Of a stretch of 16,684 nt of DNA, positions 1 through 6,131 are shown piece after piece (the stretch's first letter is position 1; every line of letters starts with the position of its first letter). A program made the translations under genes and the position numbers. The DNA is taken from the NCBI GenBank assembly GCA_002428605.1, contig DIXH01000017.1, positions 1 to 16,684 on the forward strand, in the 5' to 3' direction. Source of the DNA: Clostridiaceae bacterium UBA6085. Lineage in GTDB: Bacteria; Bacillota; Clostridia; Clostridiales; Clostridiaceae. Under the pieces are notes generated by a model, which saw only the letters and a list, made by a program, of their open reading frames with translations, had not been told where the DNA came from and did no database searches.

Positions 1-163
1 CCAATGAGAATGCAAGCAGCGCGAGGCAGATGTCAGTGAGAAGCGATGCAATCGAAAGTATAAGCGTACGCTTCGCAAGCTGGCGCGCATTGACAATTTC
101 AACCAGCTTTTTTTCTGTGAGCCTTGGCGGCTCAAAGCCTTCAAAGTCATATTTCAACTTCAT
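1..163 (-). CDS. Probable anti-sigma factor, N-terminal part (cut by window edge)
   Basis: A reading frame stays open from an ATG at 163 to the left edge, giving 54 visible residues. They form a charged N-terminal segment (starting MKLKYDFEGFEPP) followed, from about residue 34, by a hydrophobic stretch (TLILSIASLLTDICLALLAF) that looks like a membrane segment. The start overlaps the end of the sigma gene by 17 bases and has an AAGGAG ribosome site at 174-179, inside that gene. Translational coupling of a small membrane protein directly after an ECF sigma gene is the usual layout of an anti-sigma partner that holds the sigma factor at the membrane. No zinc-binding HxxxCxxC motif is seen in the visible part. 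The function is inferred from position and the membrane segment only; the C-terminal sensor part is outside the window. Confidence 0.6.
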   Translation of the reverse strand, partial: MKLKYDFEGFEPPRLTEKKLVEIVNARQLAKRTLILSIASLLTDICLALLAFSL

Positions 164-638
164 CACCCATCATCTCCTTAAGCAGTTTCTTTGCCTTGCT
201 TAGCCTTGATTTTACAGTTCCTGACGGTATCTGTAGGGCTTTTGCGGCTTCACCAATATTAAGGTCCCTAAAGTAATACAGGATGACTGTTGTTCTCAGC
301 TTTTCAGGAAGTCTTCGAACTGCCCCGTGGATATCGCTGTAGTCCTGATTTTCAATTGCTGATACATTTTCCATCACCGCATCCTTGGACTCCTGTGATT
401 TGAAGCCATCGAAGATCAGGCTGCGGGCGTTCTTTCTCAGCTGGTCCCTGTAGGTATTGACGCAGATGCGGGTGATCCAGGGTTCAAATCCATTCACCTT
501 ATCATACTGGTCAATCTTAGAGCATGCCTTGAGCCATGTCTCCTGATAGAGGTCATCAGCATCGGAAGGGTTGGTGCAGAGGGTCCGGCATAAGCCATAG
601 AGTCGTCTGCCGTGCTTCTCAATATAATGATCGATCAT
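147..638 (-). CDS. ECF (sigma-70 family) RNA polymerase sigma factor
   Basis: This 163-residue protein has the size and two-part structure of an extracytoplasmic-function sigma factor. Region 2 is at about residues 4-70, with the DADDLYQETWLKA signature (core-polymerase and -10 recognition) followed by the FEPWITRICVNTYRDQLRK segment. Region 4 is at about 105-158, a helix-turn-helix around EAAKALQIPSGTVKSRLSKAKKLL that reads the -35 element. There is no region 1 or 3, as expected for the group. The start at 638 has a GGGAGG site 8 bases upstream. The next gene overlaps its end and probably encodes the anti-sigma factor. A promoter resembling the SigW class lies 27-52 bases upstream, suggesting autoregulation. 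Nothing in the sequence ties it to the metabolic genes to the right; it may just be a neighbour. Confidence 0.93.
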   Translation of the reverse strand: MIDHYIEKHGRRLYGLCRTLCTNPSDADDLYQETWLKACSKIDQYDKVNGFEPWITRICVNTYRDQLRKNARSLIFDGFKSQESKDAVMENVSAIENQDYSDIHGAVRRLPEKLRTTVILYYFRDLNIGEAAKALQIPSGTVKSRLSKAKKLLKEMMGDEVEI

Positions 639-664
639 CCTCTTAACCTCCCTTCACTTACATA

Positions 665-690
665 TACGTATCGAAAACCAAAAAGGTTCA
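665..690 (-). promoter_or_regulatory. Predicted ECF-type promoter for the sigma factor gene
   Basis: On the minus strand TGAACC (690-685) and CGTA (668-665) are separated by exactly 16 bases. This fits the TGAAAC-N16-CGTA pattern known for SigW-like ECF factors. It sits just upstream of the sigma gene and would give a leader of about 20 bases carrying the ribosome site. The assignment is by pattern; autoregulation is typical for the family but is inferred here. Confidence 0.55.
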
Positions 691-747
691 TTCGGTCCGG
701 AATTTTTTTCAAGAAATATAAACACAATTGGTTCTATATTTTTTCAA

Positions 748-788
748 AACAAGAAGATGACTCCAGCAAAATTGCAGGGGTCATCTTC
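748..788 (-). terminator. Rho-independent terminator after the LacI-family gene
   Basis: An inverted repeat (GAAGATGACTCC at 753-764 against GGGGTCATCTTC at 777-788, with one G-T pair and a 12-base loop) is followed on the minus strand by a T-rich run (TTGTTTT). It lies about 100 bases past the stop codon of the repressor gene and separates it from the sigma gene. Apart from this terminator and the sigma promoter, the gap 639-889 shows nothing else convincing. Confidence 0.7.
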
Positions 789-889
789 AATTTAATCATA
801 TATATCAGTTTACAACCATTCATGCGGAAAATTTCCTGAAATACCATTTTGAGGAATCTCTCACCTATGGACGGCATGGATAATTGAGG

Positions 890-1903
890 CTATATCCTGC
901 AAGAATCCCTGAAGAGTATCCTAGGCTCAACGGTCTTGTGGACAGGCTCTTTAATAGAGTCATTCAGGATACTGTCTGCTATGCCTATGCATTCGGCTGC
1001 CATCTCCTCAGAAGGAAGGGAGACCACAGTAATTGAAGGGGTGGAGAATTCTGTCGTATCTTCCCCCATGAGTCCGAATGAGATCATCTCAAGTGTAGTT
1101 GGGATTTTTATGCCTTCTTTGTTGAATATGGAGGAAGCTCCGATTGCAAGCACATCTGAATCACAGAACAAAGCATGCGGCAGTCTCCCGCTGGCTATAA
1201 GCTCTTTGGCTGCATTTGCCCCACCCTTGTAGGAATGATCCGTTTTAAGGATACAGGCTGGATCGACCTCAATGCCCAGTTCGCTGCAGGCTTTCAGAAA
1301 GCAGCGTGTACGGAAGCTTGTCGCTATCGGTGAGCTCTCCGTGGTTATGACTGCGATTCTACTGTGACCTTTCCTGTGGAAGATTGAAGCTGCCTCATAT
1401 GCGGAAGCTTCATCATTGCTCCTTACCGAATTGAAGCCATCAAGGTATCTGTTGAAGAGGATTATAGGAACCCTGGTCTTCTGACTCGCGAGATACTTCA
1501 TATCCTTTTCTGAAGCGGCACCAACGATGGCTACGCTGTACCTGTTCTTGTTGGTTAGACCTGTTTCCTTGTACAGATAGTCATTTTCGTAGGTGCAGAC
1601 TACCAGGTCAAGGCTCAGGTTCCTTCTCCTTATCTCGCTCTGGAGTCCAAGCATTATCCTCGCGAGGAACGAAGCCCTGTAGTCCAGAGGCCAGTATAAA
1701 GCGACTACCGGCTTTCCTTCCTCGGAGCTTCTCAACCTTCTTGCAACCATATTTGGTTTATAATCAAGTGACTTGACTGCCTCTAAAACCTTAAGGGCAG
1801 TCTCTTTTGCGACCTTCCTTTCCTCCGCTTGTCCGTTAATTACTATGGACACGGTAGATATGGAAACTCCTGCAAGTGCGGCGACATCTTTAATTGTAGG
1901 CAT
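890..1903 (-). CDS. LacI/GalR-family transcriptional repressor
   Basis: This 337-residue protein opens with the classic LacI-family DNA-binding domain: MPTIKDVAALAGVSISTVS, a helix-turn-helix at about residues 3-25, then a hinge helix near residues 48-60 (NMVARRLRS). A periplasmic-binding-protein-like effector domain fills the rest (about 62-330). The ATG at 1903 is chosen because family members begin within a few residues of the helix-turn-helix and an AAGGATGG site precedes it. A longer frame reaches 1993 but runs through the promoter. The gene diverges from the aconitase-family operon, and two CG-centred palindromes typical of LacI-family operators lie between them. It therefore probably represses that operon and itself, with a substrate or intermediate of the pathway as inducer. 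The effector cannot be named from sequence. Confidence 0.93.
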   Translation of the reverse strand: MPTIKDVAALAGVSISTVSIVINGQAEERKVAKETALKVLEAVKSLDYKPNMVARRLRSSEEGKPVVALYWPLDYRASFLARIMLGLQSEIRRRNLSLDLVVCTYENDYLYKETGLTNKNRYSVAIVGAASEKDMKYLASQKTRVPIILFNRYLDGFNSVRSNDEASAYEAASIFHRKGHSRIAVITTESSPIATSFRTRCFLKACSELGIEVDPACILKTDHSYKGGANAAKELIASGRLPHALFCDSDVLAIGASSIFNKEGIKIPTTLEMISFGLMGEDTTEFSTPSITVVSLPSEEMAAECIGIADSILNDSIKEPVHKTVEPRILFRDSCRI

Positions 1904-1933
1904 AGCAATCCATCCTTCAATGTTTCTATTACA

Positions 1934-1962
1934 AGCATAGGAAATATTCATTTTTATGTCAA
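1934..1962 (-). promoter_or_regulatory. Sigma-A promoter of the LacI-family gene
   Basis: On the minus strand a perfect -35 box TTGACA (1962-1957) and TATGCT (1939-1934) are 17 bases apart. The upstream operator palindrome (1965-1978) sits directly against the -35 box, so a bound repressor would probably interfere, giving autoregulation. Confidence 0.65.
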
Positions 1963-1964
1963 GC

Positions 1965-1978
1965 TTAAAACGTTTTAA
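1965..1978. promoter_or_regulatory. LacI-family operator O1
   Basis: TTAAAACGTTTTAA is a perfect 14-base palindrome with a central CG, the hallmark of LacI-family operators. It lies between the divergent promoters, next to the -35 boxes of both. A close copy (O2) is centred 54 bases away, a spacing that could allow two dimers to act together. Confidence 0.75.
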
Positions 1979-1986
1979 TAAAAGCA

Positions 1987-2014
1987 TTGACAAATATTTA
2001 ATTTATGATAACAT
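1987..2014 (+). promoter_or_regulatory. Sigma-A promoter of the aconitase-family operon
   Basis: A perfect -35 TTGACA (1987-1992) is followed after 16 bases by TAACAT (2009-2014), a four-of-six match to the -10 consensus. The predicted transcription start (about 2020-2022) falls inside operator O2, the classic arrangement for repression. The weak -10 leaves some doubt about exact placement. Confidence 0.6.
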
Positions 2015-2018
2015 TTCC

Positions 2019-2032
2019 TTAGAACGTTTTAA
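2019..2032. promoter_or_regulatory. LacI-family operator O2
   Basis: TTAGAACGTTTTAA differs from O1 by one base and keeps the central CG. It overlaps the predicted start of transcription of the operon at 2057-8066, so binding would block initiation. Confidence 0.75.
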
Positions 2033-2056
2033 ATAATCAAGAGGAGAATGATGAAG

Positions 2057-3214
2057 ATGACATGGTCACGGGGAATACTTGCCAGGGCATCAGGTGTTGA
2101 AGACATCAGTGCCGGACAGATTGTGAAGCTCAAATTTGACAACTGCATTATCAATGACGGGGTAGGCCACAGGGCTGTTGACCTCCTGGATCGGGAAAAG
2201 GGAGTTAAGAACAAGGAGACTGTGACTGTCATACTTGACCATGACATACCGGCAGGAAGCTTCGAAAGCGCATTCATCCAGAAGAAGCTTATAGATTTCG
2301 CAAGGGATAATGATACTAAATTTATCCAGTCAGCAGGTACTACCTATGAGCTCATGCTTGACCAGGCTAATGAAGGAAGCCTTGCTGCAGTCTGCGGAAA
2401 CCATCATGGGACCTTCGGAGTGAAAGGTGCGCTTGGAATCAGGCTTTCAGTGGAAGAGATGGCTGAGCTTCTCATGAACGGGGAGATCGGATACAGAATG
2501 CCGGAAGTGACAAGTGTGGAACTCTCAGGGAAGCTTCCTGATGGAGTGTCCGCAAGGGACTTCATGCTGGGACTGATTGCTGAGACCGGTGAGGAAGCCT
2601 TCAAGGGCCAGATAGTAGAGATAACCGGAGATGCAGTGAAGTCGCTTGACAGGACTGACAGATTTGTAATCTGCAGCCTTATGAGCAGGACAGGCGCAGA
2701 GTCTGTACTGATGAAGGAAGAGAAGGCTGAAGGGTACGAGAAGAACGTTTCCTATGATCTTAGCAATGCTAAGGCAGTGGTTACTCTTCCGGGTGACCTG
2801 AAGATAGTGAAGACAGTTGATGAGCTGAAGGGAACAAAGATGTCAGCGGGCTTTATCGGTGCATGCACAGGAGGTCATATAGAGTATCTGCGCAGGGCAG
2901 CGGAAATACTCAAGGGCAAGAGGGTAAAGCTTGGCTTCAGGCTCCTGATTGGCTGTGTGAGCAATGAGATATACCTTAAGGCTATGGATGAAGGACTCAT
3001 CGACATATTCTTCGACTTTGGAGCACAATTCACGAATCCAGGGTGCGCAACATGCAAGACCACCTCAATAGGAGTGGTAGGAGACGGAGAAAGCCTCATA
3101 TCCACAGGGTCATATAACTTCACAGGTTGTGCTGGAACAGAGGATTCAAAGATCTATCTCGCATCGGTTGAGACCGTAGCAAGAACTGCCATATCAGGAA
3201 TTATCGGGGAATAA
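2057..3214 (+). CDS. Divergent LeuC-like (aconitase superfamily) large subunit
   Basis: About 385-388 residues, a little short for a LeuC-type large subunit (about 420). Numbering below is from the first of three possible ATGs (2048, 2051, 2057); 2057 is chosen because the AGGAG site at 2042-2046 is 10 bases away, while 2048 is only 1 base away. It starts like a LeuC (ILARASG), keeps a DHDIP segment (64-68) and all three [4Fe-4S] cysteines (C273 in GACTGG, C333 and C336 in NPGCATC). Two canonical motifs are altered. The usual GDSHTxTxG reads GNHHGTFG (117-124), and the substrate-binding arginines of NRNFxGRxG are replaced in SYNFTGCAG (355-363). No small (swivel) subunit of its own is present; the next gene carries one. 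It may be a dehydratase with a new substrate or a non-catalytic partner. Family membership is clear; function is not. Confidence 0.85.
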   Translation: MTWSRGILARASGVEDISAGQIVKLKFDNCIINDGVGHRAVDLLDREKGVKNKETVTVILDHDIPAGSFESAFIQKKLIDFARDNDTKFIQSAGTTYELMLDQANEGSLAAVCGNHHGTFGVKGALGIRLSVEEMAELLMNGEIGYRMPEVTSVELSGKLPDGVSARDFMLGLIAETGEEAFKGQIVEITGDAVKSLDRTDRFVICSLMSRTGAESVLMKEEKAEGYEKNVSYDLSNAKAVVTLPGDLKIVKTVDELKGTKMSAGFIGACTGGHIEYLRRAAEILKGKRVKLGFRLLIGCVSNEIYLKAMDEGLIDIFFDFGAQFTNPGCATCKTTSIGVVGDGESLISTGSYNFTGCAGTEDSKIYLASVETVARTAISGIIGE

Positions 3215-3224
3215 GGGGAGACAA

Positions 3225-4988
3225 ATGGAGAATTTATTAACAGGCAAAGTATGGAAGCTTCCGGATGATGTGGATACAGATACGATAATACCTGGCAGGT
3301 ATGGAGTACTGCCAACTGCAAAGGCCATGAGCAGGCACTGCATGGAGACTTTGAGGCCGGAGCTGGCATCAAGCGTAACTCCAGGGGATATATTCGTAGC
3401 AGGAAAGAACTTCGGCTGCGGCTCATCAAGGGAACAGGCACCGGCATGCATAGCGGCACTTGGAGTAAAGGTCATAATAGCAAAGTCTTTCGCCAGGATA
3501 TTCTACAGGAACGGAATAAACAACGGCATGATGCTGATAGAGAGTCCTGATGTGCCTGATAACTGCGAAGAAGGGGACATCATCACTATTGAGGTGAACA
3601 AGAGCATTACTGTAAACGGCAAAACCTTCTCATTCCCGAGCTTTCCGGACAACGTCAGTGCAATCATAAAAGACGGCGGCCTGGTTGAAAGATACAAAAG
3701 AATGAACGAAGAAAAGGAATTCTTCAAGACCAAGGGACATACCATGGCTGAGAAGATCCTCATGAGGAATACAGGTTTATCAGACCTGGAGCCGAGGCAG
3801 CTTGTTACCGGAAAGCCTGACATGTGCATGATACATGACATCTACACACCTTTCGTGATACAGCAGCTCGACAAAATGAAGTTCAAGGAGCTTGCGAATC
3901 CTGACAAGGCCGTAGTGGTACTGGACCACCTGATGCCCACAAACCAGGCGACAGGGGACCCGAGACATTACCGTGCAGGCATTGAGCTTCATGAAAGGTT
4001 CGGAATAAAGAAGATACACATAGGGGAAGGCATTTCCCACAGCCTGATGCATGAGAAGGGCTACGCGCTTCCTGGAACTCTCGTGGTCGCAACAGACAGC
4101 CATACGCCGACATACGGCGGTGGCGGCTGCTTCTGCACAGGAATAGGGTTCACTGAGATGGCGGCTACTTTAGGAAGCGGCGAGCTTTGGCTCAAGGTTC
4201 CGCATGCGATCAAGGTAGTGGTTGAAGGAAAGCTCCCGGAAGGTGTATATGCCAAGGACATCATACTTAAGATCCTTGGAGATATAAAGTCTGATGGCGG
4301 TACTGGCATGTCCATGGAATTCACGGGAAGCACCTGCAAGGACCTGAGCATGCAGGCAAGGTTCACGATAGCTAACATGGCACTTGAAGCAGGTGTCAAG
4401 ACAGCACTGTTTGAAGCTGATGAGAAGACAGCAGAATATTTCGGAATGGACCTTAAAGATATCGAATGGATAAAGATAGATGATAATGCAAAATATCTTA
4501 AGGTACTTGAATACAAGGCAGAAGACCTGGTTCCGCAGCTTGCCTGCCCGCAGGGAGTCGACAACGTGCATCCTATAGACGAGGTTGCCGGAACGAAGCT
4601 TAATGAAGTCTACATTGGCTCATGCACCAACGGAAGCATTGAAGACATGAAGGTGGCGGCAGACATCCTTCAGGGCAAGAAAATCGCCAGGTTCATGAAG
4701 CTGGTTATAATACCAGCGACGCTTCATGTATACAGGGAAGCAATGAGGCTGGGATATATCAAGACCTTCATAGATGCGGGAGCAATGGTTTCCCATCCAT
4801 GCTGCGGACTATGCTGCGGACAGCCCTACGGACTCATGAGCGACGGTGAGGTTGTGCTTGGAACCAACAACAGGAACTTCATAGGAAGGATGGGTACCAA
4901 GAAATCCCTCATATACCTTTCGTCTCCAGCGGTGGCTGCAGCGAGCGCTTTGGCAGGATATATCGCAGACCCGAGAGAATTAATATAG
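3225..4988 (+). CDS. Fused LeuD-LeuC-type dehydratase (small-then-large order)
   Basis: A 587-residue protein joining two normally separate subunits of a hydro-lyase. Residues 1-165 are a LeuD swivel domain (DTDTIIPGRY near 18-26, GCGSSRE 64-70, AKSFARIFYRNGINNG 86-101). After a charged linker (about 156-172), a complete LeuC-type catalytic part follows: DHLMPTN 234-240, DSHTPTYGG 291-299, GSCTNG 465-470 and NNRNFIGRMG 548-557. The [4Fe-4S] ligands should be C467, C527 and C530; the last two lie in an unusual CCGLCCG. All canonical catalytic residues are present, so an active isomerase/hydratase of a 2- or 3-hydroxyacid is expected. LeuD-before-LeuC fusion is uncommon; the domain order recalls AcnB without its HEAT-like domain. 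It follows the previous gene by 10 bases. Possible substrates include isopropylmalate-, methylmalate- or homoaconitate-type acids. Confidence 0.88.
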   Translation: MENLLTGKVWKLPDDVDTDTIIPGRYGVLPTAKAMSRHCMETLRPELASSVTPGDIFVAGKNFGCGSSREQAPACIAALGVKVIIAKSFARIFYRNGINNGMMLIESPDVPDNCEEGDIITIEVNKSITVNGKTFSFPSFPDNVSAIIKDGGLVERYKRMNEEKEFFKTKGHTMAEKILMRNTGLSDLEPRQLVTGKPDMCMIHDIYTPFVIQQLDKMKFKELANPDKAVVVLDHLMPTNQATGDPRHYRAGIELHERFGIKKIHIGEGISHSLMHEKGYALPGTLVVATDSHTPTYGGGGCFCTGIGFTEMAATLGSGELWLKVPHAIKVVVEGKLPEGVYAKDIILKILGDIKSDGGTGMSMEFTGSTCKDLSMQARFTIANMALEAGVKTALFEADEKTAEYFGMDLKDIEWIKIDDNAKYLKVLEYKAEDLVPQLACPQGVDNVHPIDEVAGTKLNEVYIGSCTNGSIEDMKVAADILQGKKIARFMKLVIIPATLHVYREAMRLGYIKTFIDAGAMVSHPCCGLCCGQPYGLMSDGEVVLGTNNRNFIGRMGTKKSLIYLSSPAVAAASALAGYIADPRELI

Positions 4989-5044
4989 GCAATTAATGTG
5001 TTCAGTATAAACCACAATACAAATAAAAGGATGGGGAGAAAAGA

Positions 5045-6121
5045 ATGAACTACAAGATAGCGGTAATACCAGGTGACGGAATAGGTGTAGATGTAATCAA
5101 CGAGGCTGTAAAGGCTCTTGACAAGATAGGGGAGCTCTACGGGCACACATTCCAGTATGAGTACAGGCTGGTCGGCGGATGCTGCGTTGATGCTTATGGA
5201 GTGCCAATACAGGATGAAACAATCGATATATGCAGGAACAGCGATGCAATACTTTTCGGAGCGGCAGGCGGACCAAAGTGGGACAGCCTTCCATTCGAGC
5301 TCAGGCCTGAAAGAGGACTTGGAAGGCTCAGGAAGGAATTCAATCTATTCGCAAATCTCAGACCTTCCAAGATATACGAGGACCTGAAGGAAAAGTCACC
5401 CCTAAAGAACAGGGTCATAGAGAAGGGTGTAGACATAATGCTTATAAGGGACCTTACAGGTGGAATATATTTCAGCGAGAAGGGAAACAGAGTCGGAAAA
5501 TACGGTGAAGAGGCATATGACGTTGAGTGCTACAGCAAGTTCGAGGTCGAAAGGGTAGCCAGGAAGGCCTTCGAGATAGCAATGGGAAGAAAGAAGCTCG
5601 TAACAAGCGTTGACAAGTCAAACGCCCTGTTCAGCGGAAAGCTCTGGAGAGACACTGTGGCAGAAGTTGCAAAGGACTATCCTGAGGTAAGGCTTGAGAA
5701 TATGCTGGTTGACAAGGCAGCAATGGAGATTGCTTGCAACCCAAGCAGATTTGACGTCATCCTCACTACAAGCATTTTCGGAGACATACTCTCTGATGAA
5801 GCAGGCGTTACAACAGGATCAGTTGGAATGCTGCCATCAGCTGCCATAAATGAAAAGGGCTTCGGACTGTATGAGCCGATCCATGGAACAGCACCAGACA
5901 TAGCAGGTATGGGAATAGCAAATCCGCTGGCTTCATTCGCTGCAGTCGAGATGCTCTTAAGGATCGGACTCGGTCTTGATGAAGAGGCTGCTGCAATTGA
6001 CAGAGCTATAAACAAGGTCCTTCATGATGGATACCGCACAGGGGATATCTTCATGGAAGGAAACACCAAGGTAACAACTGCCGAGATGGGCGCTCTTACT
6101 GTAGAAAGGATCACGAGGTAA
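5045..6121 (+). CDS. LeuB-like NAD-dependent beta-decarboxylating dehydrogenase
   Basis: 358 residues, full length for the isopropylmalate/isocitrate dehydrogenase family. Seen: IPGDGIG (8-14), the arginine-rich substrate helix RPERGLGRLRKEFNLFANLRP (87-107, three arginines), DLTGGIYF (136-143), VDKSN (189-193), metal-binding D223, D247 and D251 (FGDILSDEAG), and the NAD loop EPIHGTAPDIAG (277-288), whose D285 marks NAD rather than NADP. It should oxidise and decarboxylate a malate-type acid to a 2-oxoacid. Overall it resembles LeuB, but two residues that hold the isopropyl group in Thermus LeuB differ: the second Leu of GLL is G93, and the Val after KxN is A194. The true substrate may therefore be another 3-substituted malate. 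It shares the operon with dehydratases on both sides (gaps of 56 and 10 bases). Confidence 0.9.
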   Translation: MNYKIAVIPGDGIGVDVINEAVKALDKIGELYGHTFQYEYRLVGGCCVDAYGVPIQDETIDICRNSDAILFGAAGGPKWDSLPFELRPERGLGRLRKEFNLFANLRPSKIYEDLKEKSPLKNRVIEKGVDIMLIRDLTGGIYFSEKGNRVGKYGEEAYDVECYSKFEVERVARKAFEIAMGRKKLVTSVDKSNALFSGKLWRDTVAEVAKDYPEVRLENMLVDKAAMEIACNPSRFDVILTTSIFGDILSDEAGVTTGSVGMLPSAAINEKGFGLYEPIHGTAPDIAGMGIANPLASFAAVEMLLRIGLGLDEEAAAIDRAINKVLHDGYRTGDIFMEGNTKVTTAEMGALTVERITR

Positions 6122-6131
6122 GGAGTAGAAA

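Noticed and set aside
1904..1993. N-terminal extension of the LacI-family frame to an ATG at 1993
   Set aside because: It would put coding sequence over the predicted promoter and operator, and family proteins start right before the helix-turn-helix, as the ATG at 1903 does.
1965..2032. The two palindromes as CcpA (cre) sites
   Set aside because: They partly resemble cre, but TTAA ends replace the TG...CA ends and a LacI-family gene is adjacent. A local repressor is the simpler explanation, although CcpA is not excluded.
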